Shown here: piece by piece, positions 51,118-60,006 of the stretch
Layout of the letters: every line of letters begins with the position of its first letter
Position numbering within the stretch: the stretch's first letter is position 1
Source of the DNA: Nonomuraea dietziae
GTDB lineage: Bacteria > Actinomycetota > Actinomycetes > Streptosporangiales > Streptosporangiaceae
Reading direction: 5' to 3'
DNA length: 64,000 nucleotides
Assembly: GCF_014195505.1 (NCBI RefSeq)
Contig: NZ_JACIBV010000001.1
Location: forward strand, 7,998,001 to 8,062,000
Notes under the pieces: generated by a model
Told to the model about the DNA's origin: nothing
Seen by the model: the letters and a program-made list of their open reading frames with translations, nothing else
Database searches by the model: none
Position numbers and translations under genes: made by a program

Positions 51118-52656
51118 ATGGAACCACAGACGGGCCACCCCCGCCGATGGGCGATCCTCGGCGTGCTCGTTTTCAGCCTCCTCGCGGTGGTGCTGGACAA
51201 CACGATCCTGAACGTCGCCATGAAGACCATCGCCGACCCCGTACAAGGGCTCGGCGCGACACAGAGTGAGCTCGAGTGGGCGATCAACTCCTACACGCTC
51301 GTGTTCGCCGGCCTGTTGTTCACCTTCGGCGTGATCGGTGACCGCACAGGGCGCAAGCGCATGCTGTTCATCGGCATGGCGCTGTTCGGACTTGCCTCCC
51401 TGGCCAGCGCCTACTCGCAGGACCCCATGCAGTTGATCATGGCAAGGGCCGCGATGGGCATCGGCGGCGCGGCCATCATGCCGGCCACCTTGGCGATCAT
51501 CTCCAACGTCTTCCCTCCGCAGGAGCGCGGCAAGGCCATCGGCGTCTGGGCCGGCGGCGTCGGCCTCGCGGTGGCGATCGGCCCGATCACCGGCGGCCTG
51601 CTGATCGAGCACTTCTGGTGGGGCTCGGTCTTCCTGATCAACGTGCCGATCGTGCTGATCAGCATGTTCCTCATCGCCACCGTGGTGCCGGAGTCGCGTG
51701 ACCCCAAGCCGTCCAGGCTCGACCCCGTCGGCGTGATCCTGTCGATCATCGGTCTGGTCGCCGTCGTCTACGGCATCATCCGCGGCGGCGAGCTGGCCAC
51801 GTTCGCCAGCGCAGAGGTGCTCGTCCCGACCCTGTTCGGCGTGGTGGTGCTGGCCGCGTTCGTCTGGTGGGAACGGCGCGTCGAGCACCCGGCCTTCGAC
51901 GTTCGCAACTTCGGCAACGTCCGCTTCAGCTCGGCCATCGGCATGATGGGCATCGTCTTCTTCGCGATGATGGGCGGGATGTTCTTCCTGACCTTCTACC
52001 TGCAGATCGTGCTGGGCTTCAGCCCGATCCAGGCGGGGGCGCTGATGATCCCCTTCGCGGCGGCGCAGCTCATCTTCGCCCCGCTGAGCCAGCGGGTGAA
52101 CGAAATGCTCGGCGCCAAGACGGCCGCCACGGTCAGCATGCTCGTCGTGACCCTCGCGCTGGCCGCCTACGCGCTGTTCGACCAGAACACCCCGATCTGG
52201 CTGATCGAGGTCGTCTTCTTCGTCCAGGGCGCGGCGATGGCCAACATCATGCCGCCCGCGACCACCGCGATCATGGAGGCCCTGCCCAGGGAGAAGGCGG
52301 GCGTCGGCTCGGCCATGAGCAACACCGTCCGCCAGGTGGCCGGCGCGCTCGGCGTGGCCGTGCTCGGCTCGGTGCTGTCCTCCTCCTACCGCGGCGAGGT
52401 CGCCCCCGCCCTGGCCGGGCTCCCCGAGGACGTCCAGCACCGCGCAGGCGAGTCCATCATGGCCACCGTCGGGATGGCCCAGGGCAACGAGGCCATCCTG
52501 CAGCCCGCCTACCGCGCCTTCATCGACGGCATGCACACCACGGCCCTCATCTCGGCCGTCATCGCCCTGGTGGGCGTCGTGGTGGTGGCCGTCTGGATGC
52601 CCGGCAAGACGAGGGCCGTCCAGAGGGTCGAAGAGAAGGAACCAGCGGTAGTGTGA
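51118..52656 (+). CDS. DHA2-family MFS drug exporter (14 TM)
   Basis: A 512-residue transporter with about 14 helices. It has the DHA2 motifs: LDNTILNVAMKTIADP (motif D1, about 26-41), GDRTGRKRMLFIGM (motif A, about 75-88), ARAAMGIGGAAIMPATLAII (about 106-125) and GPITGGLLIEHFWW (motif C, about 151-164). It should expel drugs or dyes by proton antiport. ATG 51118 is chosen over the in-frame ATG at 51034, which would lie upstream of the promoter. The downstream TetR gene begins 8 bases after its stop, so the two form an operon that is probably autoregulated. Confidence 0.92.
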   Translation: MEPQTGHPRRWAILGVLVFSLLAVVLDNTILNVAMKTIADPVQGLGATQSELEWAINSYTLVFAGLLFTFGVIGDRTGRKRMLFIGMALFGLASLASAYSQDPMQLIMARAAMGIGGAAIMPATLAIISNVFPPQERGKAIGVWAGGVGLAVAIGPITGGLLIEHFWWGSVFLINVPIVLISMFLIATVVPESRDPKPSRLDPVGVILSIIGLVAVVYGIIRGGELATFASAEVLVPTLFGVVVLAAFVWWERRVEHPAFDVRNFGNVRFSSAIGMMGIVFFAMMGGMFFLTFYLQIVLGFSPIQAGALMIPFAAAQLIFAPLSQRVNEMLGAKTAATVSMLVVTLALAAYALFDQNTPIWLIEVVFFVQGAAMANIMPPATTAIMEALPREKAGVGSAMSNTVRQVAGALGVAVLGSVLSSSYRGEVAPALAGLPEDVQHRAGESIMATVGMAQGNEAILQPAYRAFIDGMHTTALISAVIALVGVVVVAVWMPGKTRAVQRVEEKEPAVV

Positions 52657-52663
52657 GCCGGCG

Positions 52664-53269
52664 ATGACGACGACAGAGACCGCCACGGCCCGCCCCGCGG
52701 GCCGTCCGCGCAGCGAGAAGGCCGAGAAGGCGATCATCGAGGCGACCCTCGATCTGATCGGCGAGGGGATGGGCGTCTCCGAGCTGTCCATCGAGGCGAT
52801 CGCCTCTCGGGCAGGCGTCGGCAAGACGACCATCTACCGGCGCTGGTCCAACAAGGAGGACCTGGTCGCCGACGCGCTGGCCTCGCTCAAGGCGCCGGTT
52901 CCCACCCTGGCGGGCGTCTCGGTGCGTGACGACCTGATCGCGTTGCTCGACACGATGATGCGCGAGGCCGGCCAGGACCGCACGCGCTGCGTGATGAACA
53001 TCGCGATGAGCGAGTCCGATCGCTATCCCCGGCTGTTCGAGAAGTTCATGAAGCAGGCCGTCGAGCCGCGCACCGCGGCGATGGTCGCGGTCCTGGAGCG
53101 CGGCGTCGAGACCGGCGAGCTGCGGGCCGACCTCGACGTGCGGCTGTCGCTCGGCACGCTGGCGGGGGCGATGATGTGGCACATCAAGCGGGCGGCCGGC
53201 GAGGACGACCTCGCCGACGACCTGCCAGGCCGCATCGTCGACAGCGTCCTGCGCGGCCTGGCGCCGTGA
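52664..53269 (+). CDS. TetR-family repressor
   Basis: A 201-residue TetR regulator. The HTH runs about 22-68 (AIIEATLDLIGEGMGVSELSIEAIASRAGVGKTTIYRRWSNKEDLVADAL as separate helices), followed by a C-terminal ligand domain of the TetR_C_11 kind (about 90-200). It probably represses the exporter upstream through the CGTATCG repeats and releases them on drug binding; this is inferred from gene order. Confidence 0.92.
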   Translation: MTTTETATARPAGRPRSEKAEKAIIEATLDLIGEGMGVSELSIEAIASRAGVGKTTIYRRWSNKEDLVADALASLKAPVPTLAGVSVRDDLIALLDTMMREAGQDRTRCVMNIAMSESDRYPRLFEKFMKQAVEPRTAAMVAVLERGVETGELRADLDVRLSLGTLAGAMMWHIKRAAGEDDLADDLPGRIVDSVLRGLAP

Positions 53270-53299
53270 GAACCCCACCGAAAGCGGATCGATATCGGG

Positions 53300-53435
53300 G
53301 GCTCGTATCGTGCACTCATCCCGTCCGTGAGGGATGACGGGAGGCGATGGATGCGCAAGGAGAAGATCAGTTCCATGGACGTGGAACTGACCCAGTGAGC
53401 ACGGCCGGTGGCTAAGGGGTTCGCCACCGGCCGCT
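53300..53435 (+). other. Small structured unit with a 15-codon ORF: candidate sRNA, leader or micropeptide
   Basis: Between tetR and the convergent AfsR-like gene lie, in order: CGTATCG (53304-53310), a hairpin CATCCC/GGGATG (53317-53322 with 53331-53336), a GGGAGG RBS (53339-53344), an ORF 53351-53398 encoding MRKEKISSMDVELTQ, an internal hairpin AGTTCCA/TGGAACT (53369-53375 with 53382-53388), and a strong terminator. The arrangement looks like a complete short transcript. No family was recognised. Confidence 0.4.
53402..53433. terminator. Perfect 11-bp terminator hairpin
   Basis: Arm 53402-53412 pairs perfectly with 53423-53433 around a 10-base loop. It serves the tetR side and the convergent AfsR-like gene (stop at 53463). 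Confidence 0.8.
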
Positions 53436-53462
53436 CTCGCCTCCCACGTCGACGCGGTCCTG

Positions 53463-56318
53463 TCACGTCCTCCGTCTGATCGCGGAGGGGGTGGCAGGCA
53501 CCCGCTGCCTGAGCAGCTGGCGCGCCTCCTTCGGCGTCATCAGCCGCAGCTCACGCAGCAGCCCTGCCGAGGCCACCCAGTGCTCCCTCGCCGCAGGCTC
53601 GCCCAGCGCGTGCGCGGCCTGTCCGAGCCCCCACAGGCACAGCGCCTCGCCGTACCTGTCTCCCGCGGCGACGGCCAGCCGCCGGGCCTGCTCGAACTGC
53701 TCGCGTGCCACCGCGGGGTCGCCGTGCCGCAGGTGGGTCTCGGCCAGGTGGCTGAGGGAGATACCGACCTCCTGGTCATTTTCGAGCTCCCTGCGGATGG
53801 CCAGCCCTCTCTCGAGCGCCCGCAGGCAGTCGTCTAGCCGTCCGAGCTCCCGGTAGGTGAGCCCCAGGCTGTCCCAGTTCGCCGCCTCAGGTCCGCGCCG
53901 GCCGAGGCGCTGGAACAGCTCGATGGCGTGCAGGACGCACCTCATCGACTCCTCCAGCCGCCCCAGCCACCGGTAGGGGATCGACAGGTTGCTGAGGGCC
54001 CTGGCCTCGCGGTCGTCCCTGCCGAGCTCCTTCCACAGCGACGCCGCTCTCTCGAAGTGCGTGGCGCCCGCCTCTGCGCGGCCGAGACCCTGGTTGGCGA
54101 TGCCCAGGTGGTTGTGCGCGTCGGCCTGGCCCTCGTGGTCCTGCCCGGCGCGAGCCGCTTCGAGGAAACGCTGGTGCAGGGCCAGCAGCTCGTGGATGCG
54201 CCCCCTGACGAACAGCGGCGTCGAGAGGTTCACGCACAGCAGCGCGCCGAGGGCGTAGCCGTCCCGGGAGCCGAGGAGCTGCGGGATGACGGAGAGCAGG
54301 TTGTCGCCCTCCGCGTCCAGCCACGCCATCGCCTCGGCCCCGCCGGCCAGGGGCTGAGAGGACCGCTCGACACGGAAGTCCTCGGGCAGCGCGGCAGGCC
54401 CCGCCTTCATCACCTCCTTGGCCCTGAGCACGGTGGCCAGGTAGCCGTGGGCCGTCCTGCCCAGCGCGGCTCGCGCGTCGGAGGGGGCCAGCTCCCTGGC
54501 GTACAGGCGCAGCAGGTCGTGCATGGCGTACCTGTGCGGGGCGATCCTGTCGATCAGCCTGGCGTCGGCCAGACGCCTCAGCGCGGCGGCCGCCTCCGCC
54601 TCGTCGCAGTCGAGGAGCGCGGCGGCGACGCCGGGGGCGTAGGTGCGCGCGTCGAGGGCGCCGAGCAGGCCGAACAGCGGGGCGTCAGGCTCGTCGCGCA
54701 GGCCGACGGAGAAGCTCGTGCGGACCGCCAGGTCGGCGTACTCCAGCGAGTCGAGCCTGGTCCTGGCCTCGACCAGGGCGGTCCTGAGCTCGGTCAGCGG
54801 ACGGCTCGGCCTGGCCGCCCCCCTGGCCCCCACGATGCGGACGGCCAGCGGAAGCCCGCCGCACAGCCGTACGATCTCCCGCGCCGCCTCGGGATCGGCC
54901 GCGGCACGTGAGTCGCCGAGCGCGCTCTCCAGCAGGCTGAGCGCCTCGTCCTCCGCCATGGCCTCCAGGTGCACGTGGGCGGCGCCGTCGAGGGTGGTGA
55001 GCGGGCGCCGCGAGGTGACCACGACCATGCACCTCGGCCCCGCGGGCAGCAGCGGCCGCACCTGCGCCACCCCTGTCGCGTTGTCGAGCAGCACCAGGAT
55101 CCGCCGGTGCGCGGTCAGCGACCTGAACCTGGCCGCCGCCTCGTCGACCGCCGCGGGCACGTCGGGGCTGCCGAGCGAGCGGAGGAACCTGCCGAGGACC
55201 TCGGCGGCTCCGAGCGGGGCCAGGCCAGGCGTGGCGCCGTGCAGGTCGGCGTAGAGCTGGCCGTCGGTGAAGCCCTCGGCCAGCCGCCTGGCCGCCTCCA
55301 CGGCCAGCGTCGACTTGCCAACCCCGCCAGGGCCGTTGATCGCGACGATCGGCAGGTCCTCGCCCGCCAGCTTGTGGATGTACCTGAGCTCCACCGCCCT
55401 GCCGACGAACCCCGCCGCCGCGGCGGCGGGCAGCTCGGCGGGCCGCGGGACGAAGCCCGGATCGTCCTGGTCCGCCGCGTCGCAGGCGTCGGGCGAGCAG
55501 GACGCGGCGGCGTGCTCATGGGGGGAGGAGCCCTGGAGGAGCGCGGGCCCGCCGGGGGAGCGGAAGAACGCGGGCTCGTCGGTGAGGACGGCCCGCTGCG
55601 CGCGCCGCAGCTCGGGCCCGGGCTCCAGGCCCAGCTCGGCGCCCAGCAGGCCGCGTCCCGCCTGGTAGGTCTCAAGCGCCTCCGCCCTGCGCCCGTTCAG
55701 ATAGAGAGCGCGCATCAGCTGGGCGCGGCTGCGTTCGCGAAGCGGGTGCTCGGCCACCAGGGCCGTCAGCTCGACCACCAGCTCGCCGTGCCTGCCGAGG
55801 GCCAGCTCCAGCTCCACGCACTCGTCGGTGGCGGCGAGCCGCAACTCCTCCCAGACGGCGGTGCCGGGGACCGTCCTGCCCAGGTTCGCCAGCGTGGGGC
55901 CGCGCCAGAGGGCCAGCGCCCGCCGCAGGGCCGAGGCCGCCTCCGCCTGCCGTCCCGCAGCGGCCGCGGCCCGCGCATCGGCGATGCCGCGCTCCGCCTC
56001 GAGCGCGTCCAGCCGTACGGCGGGCGGCACCCGGTAGCCCGCCGCCACCGTCTCGATCACGCCGGGGTCGGCGCCCGCCTCCCTCAGCGACCTGCGCAGC
56101 GTGGAGACCACGATGGCCACCTGGCCTCGGGCCGAGCTCGGAGGATCCTCCCCCCACAGCACGTCGACCAGCCGCTCGACGGAGATCGCCCTGCCGGGGC
56201 CGAGCAGCAGCAGCGCCAGCGCGGCCTGCGCTCTCGGGCCACCGACGTGCACGGGCTCACCGCCGACGAGCACCTCCAGCGGGCCCAGGATCCCGAACTC
56301 AACCGTGGCGAAGGACAT
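53463..56318 (-). CDS. AfsR/SARP-family regulator with NB-ARC and TPR domains
   Basis: A 951-residue regulator. Order: OmpR-like winged HTH (about 4-95, FGILGPLEVLVGGEP), bacterial transcriptional activator domain (about 100-245), NB-ARC ATPase with P-loop INGPGGVGKSTLA (about 325-337) and a Walker B-like RILVLLDNAT (about 408-417), then C-terminal TPRs (about 700-930). It is the AfsR layout, typical of activators of specialised metabolism, in which ATP binding and TPR contacts tune DNA binding. ATG 56318 is used; the frame extends to 56354 without a better start. It is divergent from the secreted beta-helix gene, with 105 bases between the starts, so regulation of that cluster is possible. 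Confidence 0.92.
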   Translation of the reverse strand: MSFATVEFGILGPLEVLVGGEPVHVGGPRAQAALALLLLGPGRAISVERLVDVLWGEDPPSSARGQVAIVVSTLRRSLREAGADPGVIETVAAGYRVPPAVRLDALEAERGIADARAAAAAGRQAEAASALRRALALWRGPTLANLGRTVPGTAVWEELRLAATDECVELELALGRHGELVVELTALVAEHPLRERSRAQLMRALYLNGRRAEALETYQAGRGLLGAELGLEPGPELRRAQRAVLTDEPAFFRSPGGPALLQGSSPHEHAAASCSPDACDAADQDDPGFVPRPAELPAAAAAGFVGRAVELRYIHKLAGEDLPIVAINGPGGVGKSTLAVEAARRLAEGFTDGQLYADLHGATPGLAPLGAAEVLGRFLRSLGSPDVPAAVDEAAARFRSLTAHRRILVLLDNATGVAQVRPLLPAGPRCMVVVTSRRPLTTLDGAAHVHLEAMAEDEALSLLESALGDSRAAADPEAAREIVRLCGGLPLAVRIVGARGAARPSRPLTELRTALVEARTRLDSLEYADLAVRTSFSVGLRDEPDAPLFGLLGALDARTYAPGVAAALLDCDEAEAAAALRRLADARLIDRIAPHRYAMHDLLRLYARELAPSDARAALGRTAHGYLATVLRAKEVMKAGPAALPEDFRVERSSQPLAGGAEAMAWLDAEGDNLLSVIPQLLGSRDGYALGALLCVNLSTPLFVRGRIHELLALHQRFLEAARAGQDHEGQADAHNHLGIANQGLGRAEAGATHFERAASLWKELGRDDREARALSNLSIPYRWLGRLEESMRCVLHAIELFQRLGRRGPEAANWDSLGLTYRELGRLDDCLRALERGLAIRRELENDQEVGISLSHLAETHLRHGDPAVAREQFEQARRLAVAAGDRYGEALCLWGLGQAAHALGEPAAREHWVASAGLLRELRLMTPKEARQLLRQRVPATPSAIRRRT

Positions 56319-56423
56319 GGCCGCCACCGTAGCCAGCGGGCGTTGGGTCGGCATTGGGCCATCTGACCAGGCGTTTCAGCCAGGCCCTAGGCAGAACGTG
56401 AGCAATGTTCTAGTCTCGCCGCC

Positions 56424-58382
56424 ATGCCCCTCATCGCGCGCCGGACCTTATCCCTGCTGGGCCTGATCCTCGTCCTCCTGCTCCCGGCCTCAGCGGCCCT
56501 CGCCCACGAGGAGCGGGAGGTGAAGTTGCCGGACGGCACGGGCAGCGTTCCCGTGTACCGGCAGGGCGAGCCCGACCTGCTGGTCTGCAAGACGGACAAG
56601 TCAGATTTCCAACGCCGAATCGCGAAATTTCCGGATGAGCTGCGGCAGCGCAACCTCAGGCTCTTCGCCAGGTGCCAGAAAGAGGGGTTCAGGCACCTCC
56701 AGGAGGCGGTGGACAGGGTCGATGGACCCGGGATGAACATCGCCATCCTGCCCGGCCTCTACCTGGAGGAGCCCGGTCAGCCCGCGCCCACGGGAGAGTG
56801 CGCCGACCTCGAGGCCCGCTGGTCGAGCTGGGGCTACCAGATCCTCTCCTACGAGCAGCAGGTCCAGTGCCCGCACAACCAGAACCTGGTCGCCATCCTC
56901 GGCAAGAAGGACCTGCAGATCGAGGGTACGGGCGCGGGCCCGCTCGATGTGATCATCGACGCGCAGTACCGCAAGCTCAACGCCATCCGCGCCGACATGA
57001 CCGACGGCGTCTACTTCAGGAACTTCACCGCCCAGCGCACGACCTTCAACTCGCTCTACATCCTGGCCACCGACGGCTTCGTCATCGACCGCATGCTGAC
57101 CAGGTGGAACGACGAGTACGGCTTCCTCACCTTCGCCAGCGACCACGGCCTCTACACCGACTGCGAGTCGTACGGCAACGGCGACTCGGGCATCTACCCC
57201 GGCAGCGCCTCCAACATCAACGACGGCCTCGGCTACGAGGTGCCGCGCTACGCCATCGAGATCAGGCGCTGCAAGAGCCACCACAACATGGTCGGCTACT
57301 CGGGCACGGCGGGCGACTCGGTCTGGGTGCACGACAGCGAGTTCTGGGGCAACCTCGCGGGCGCCACCATGGACAGCGCCTTTCCCGGGCACCCGGGCCT
57401 GCCGCAGAACCACGCCAAGTTCGAGAACAACAAGATCTACGACAACAACGCCGCCTACTACGAGCACGTCAGGGACGGCACCTGCGCCAAGCCTCCCGCC
57501 GAGCGCGGTTACGAGAAGGGCGTGGTCTGCCCGCAGATCGGCCTGCCGCCCGGCAGCGGCATCATCACCGCGGGCGGCAACTGGAACGTCTTCAGGAACA
57601 ACCAGATCTGGGGCCACGACAACGCCGCCTTCAACCTGATGGCGGTACCCGCCTTCATCAGGGGCGAGGAGGCGTGGGACAAGCAGTTCGACACCTCCCA
57701 CCACAACCTCTACACGGGCAACCAGCTGAAGGACAACGGCGCCGACGTCTACTGGGACGGCCAGGGCAGCGCCAACTGCTGGGAGGGCGTGCGGGTCGCC
57801 AGCCCCGCCGCGCTGCCGGGCTGCGGCGCCACGGGACCGGCCAGGGTCGTGGCCGAGCCGGTCAAGCTCGTACAGATGTATCTGTGCAACGACTACAGCA
57901 TCGGCGAGCGCCGGCTGCCCGGCGGCTGCTGGTGGTTCGGCTCCAGCGGCCTGGCCAGGGTGGAGGTGCAGCTCGCGCTGGGCGGCTCTGTCGTGCTCGC
58001 CCTGATGGCGGTGCTGTTGTGGCGGCGCCGCCTGCGTTCGCGCTGGGCGCTGCCGCTGACCGTCGTGGGTCTGGCGGGGCTGGCCCTCGACGTGCTCGGC
58101 GCCCTCGACGGCTACTCCGTGCTGCCCGCCGCCGCGCTGGCGCTGACCGGGCTCTGGCTGCTCGGCGCGGGCTGGATCATGCGCGGCGCGTTCGGCTGGT
58201 TCACCGTCGTGCTCGGGGTGCTGCACCTGGTCGACGCCTTCGACAGGGCGGTGTGGATGCTGCCGTTGATCCCGATCGGACCAGGCTGGATCCGCGGGCT
58301 GCTCACAGGGGTCTGGGTGCTGTGCGCGGTGGTCGTGGTGGCGCCCAGGCGCAGGGCCGAGCGGGAAGAGGCGGCGGCGTGA
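56424..58382 (+). CDS. Exported right-handed beta-helix protein with C-terminal TM domain
   Basis: A 652-residue protein. The signal peptide ends ALA (about 25-27), so the mature chain begins HEEREVKLP. A parallel beta-helix domain (about 75-470) shows repeated short strands with Asn/Asp/Gly turns (for example NNKIYDNNAAYYEH, FRNNQIWGHDNAAFNLM). A linker with several Cys follows (about 452-510), then five hydrophobic helices (about 515-645). Residue 9 is encoded by TTA (56448-56450), a very rare codon in such genomes. Substrate or partner unknown; the Pectate-lyase/NosD-like fold often binds polysaccharide or assembles metal sites. The stop overlaps the start of the cupredoxin gene (GTGA). 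Confidence 0.82.
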   Translation: MPLIARRTLSLLGLILVLLLPASAALAHEEREVKLPDGTGSVPVYRQGEPDLLVCKTDKSDFQRRIAKFPDELRQRNLRLFARCQKEGFRHLQEAVDRVDGPGMNIAILPGLYLEEPGQPAPTGECADLEARWSSWGYQILSYEQQVQCPHNQNLVAILGKKDLQIEGTGAGPLDVIIDAQYRKLNAIRADMTDGVYFRNFTAQRTTFNSLYILATDGFVIDRMLTRWNDEYGFLTFASDHGLYTDCESYGNGDSGIYPGSASNINDGLGYEVPRYAIEIRRCKSHHNMVGYSGTAGDSVWVHDSEFWGNLAGATMDSAFPGHPGLPQNHAKFENNKIYDNNAAYYEHVRDGTCAKPPAERGYEKGVVCPQIGLPPGSGIITAGGNWNVFRNNQIWGHDNAAFNLMAVPAFIRGEEAWDKQFDTSHHNLYTGNQLKDNGADVYWDGQGSANCWEGVRVASPAALPGCGATGPARVVAEPVKLVQMYLCNDYSIGERRLPGGCWWFGSSGLARVEVQLALGGSVVLALMAVLLWRRRLRSRWALPLTVVGLAGLALDVLGALDGYSVLPAAALALTGLWLLGAGWIMRGAFGWFTVVLGVLHLVDAFDRAVWMLPLIPIGPGWIRGLLTGVWVLCAVVVVAPRRRAEREEAAA

Positions 58383-58759
58383 GGCGCGCGGTGGTCCTGC
58401 TGGCGTGCGCGCTGGTGGCGGGGTGCGGGCCGATCTCGGAGACCCATCACAAGCCGGGCACCGGGCACGAGGTCGCCACGGGCGCGCCGATGCCCGGCGA
58501 GCCGAGCGCGGAGATCACCATCGCCGGGGGGCGGGTGACGCCGCCGCCGGGCTGGCTGGAGGTCAGGCGGGGCCAGACCGTCAGCCTGACCGTGACCAGC
58601 GACGTCGCCGACGAGCTGCACGTGCACGGCTTCGACATCAAGCAGACACTCCAGCCAGGAAAACCCGCAAATATCAGGTTCAAGGCTGATATGTCGGGTG
58701 TCTTCGAGGTGGAGACCCACGGCGGCAAGCTCGTCCTCATCCAGCTGGCAGTGAAGTGA
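58379..58759 (+). CDS. Cupredoxin-like lipoprotein
   Basis: A 126-residue lipoprotein. The lipobox LVAGC places the lipid on Cys16. The rest is a cupredoxin-type beta-barrel (about 45-126) with LEVRRGQTVSLTVTSDVADE, then ELHVHGFD (His81, His83) and VETHGGKLVLIQLAV (His114). The blue-copper Cys is absent, so it would be a non-blue copper or other metal binder. GTG 58379 overlaps the beta-helix gene stop; the next gene follows in 13 bases. The tight linkage suggests it works at the outer face of the membrane with both neighbours. Confidence 0.82.
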   Translation: MRRAVVLLACALVAGCGPISETHHKPGTGHEVATGAPMPGEPSAEITIAGGRVTPPPGWLEVRRGQTVSLTVTSDVADELHVHGFDIKQTLQPGKPANIRFKADMSGVFEVETHGGKLVLIQLAVK

Positions 58760-58772
58760 CGGGCCGGCGGAG

Positions 58773-59993
58773 ATGACAGGAGTGCTGGCGCACGGGATCG
58801 GCAGCCGCAGCGACCTGCCGATCCCGCTCTTCTACGCCTACGCGGGGGCCTTCGCGGCGCTGGTCGTGTCGTTCCTCGCGCTGGGCCTGCTGTGGGCCGA
58901 CTCCCGCTTCAGCGGTGACAGGGCGGGGCGGGTGCTGTCATGGCGTCCGCCCGCCAGGGCGATCCGCGTGGTCACCGCGGTCCTCGCGCTCTACACGCTC
59001 GGCTGGCTGCTCCTCGGTCCCGCCGAGGACAACGCCGCGCCGTACCTGGTCTACGTGATCTTCTGGGTGGGGCTGGTGCCCGCCTCACTGCTGTTCGGAC
59101 CCGTCTGGCGGCTGGCAGGCCCGTTCAGGCTGCTGCCCGACAGGCCACGCCGTCCGCTGCCCGGCCGCCTCGGGTACTGGCCCGCCGCGGCGGGTCTGCT
59201 CGCCTTCACCTGGATGGAGCTGGTCTCGCCCGAACCCGCCGCCTCCGCGACGCTGCTGATCTTCCTGCTGGCGTACGGCGCCGCGCAGGTGGCCGGGACC
59301 GTCGTCTACGGCCACGCCTGGCTCGAACGAGGCGACCCCTTCGAGGTCTACTCCACGCTCGTCGGCCACCTGTCGCCCCTCGGCCGCAGGGCCGACGGCA
59401 CGCTCGTGCTGCGCAGCCCCTTCAACGGGCTCGACGCCATCGCCCAGGCCCCCGGGCTGGTGGCGACCGTGTGCGTGCTGCTCGGCAGCACGGGCTACGA
59501 CGGTTTCGCCGGAGCCCCCTTCTGGGTGAACGCGCTGCAGACCAGCCCGCTGGGCCGGACGGGCCTCGGCACGCTCGGCCTGCTGGTGGCGATCGGGGGA
59601 GTGGCCGCCCTCTACACCGCCTGCCTCTGGGCGGCGGGCCTGATCGGCGGGGCGCGCGGGCTGACGCCCAGGTTCGCCCACTCGCTGGTGCCGATCGCGA
59701 TCGGCTACCTGGTCGCCCACTACTTCTCACTGTTCGTCATCGAGGGGCAGCGGGCGGTGATCCTCGCGCTGGGCCTGGACGCGCAGGTGAACCAGGACGT
59801 CGTGAGCGCGGGCGTCATCGCCACCGTCCAGGTGTTGGCCATCGTGGCAGGGCACGTGATCGGCGTGGTGGCCGCGCACGACAGGTCGGTGCGGCTGCTC
59901 GAACCGGCCAAGGCCGTCGCGGGTCAGATCCCGCTGTTCGTGCTCATGGTCTGCTACACCCTCGGCGGCCTGACCCTCCTGTTCGCCGCATGA
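58773..59993 (+). CDS. Polytopic membrane protein of the beta-helix/cupredoxin cluster
   Basis: A 406-residue protein with about ten to eleven hydrophobic helices. It starts MTGVLAHGIGSRSDLPIPL and contains conserved-looking His/Asp positions (VYGHAWLERGDPFEVYSTLVGHLSPLGRR as separate parts, about 174-210; HYFSLFVIEGQ about 311-321; GHVIGVVAAHDR about 360-371). From memory this resembles membrane proteins annotated as fenitrothion hydrolase-like, but I cannot confirm it. ATG 58773. It is probably part of one complex or pathway with the two genes before it. Confidence 0.72.
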   Translation: MTGVLAHGIGSRSDLPIPLFYAYAGAFAALVVSFLALGLLWADSRFSGDRAGRVLSWRPPARAIRVVTAVLALYTLGWLLLGPAEDNAAPYLVYVIFWVGLVPASLLFGPVWRLAGPFRLLPDRPRRPLPGRLGYWPAAAGLLAFTWMELVSPEPAASATLLIFLLAYGAAQVAGTVVYGHAWLERGDPFEVYSTLVGHLSPLGRRADGTLVLRSPFNGLDAIAQAPGLVATVCVLLGSTGYDGFAGAPFWVNALQTSPLGRTGLGTLGLLVAIGGVAALYTACLWAAGLIGGARGLTPRFAHSLVPIAIGYLVAHYFSLFVIEGQRAVILALGLDAQVNQDVVSAGVIATVQVLAIVAGHVIGVVAAHDRSVRLLEPAKAVAGQIPLFVLMVCYTLGGLTLLFAA

Positions 59994-60006
59994 GACTGTT
60001 TGCCGC

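Noticed and set aside
53347-53415. 22-codon ORF overlapping the 15-codon ORF after tetR
   Set aside because: Its ATG is only 2 bases from the end of the GGGAGG element, too close, and its stop lies in the terminator loop; the ORF at 53351 is better placed.
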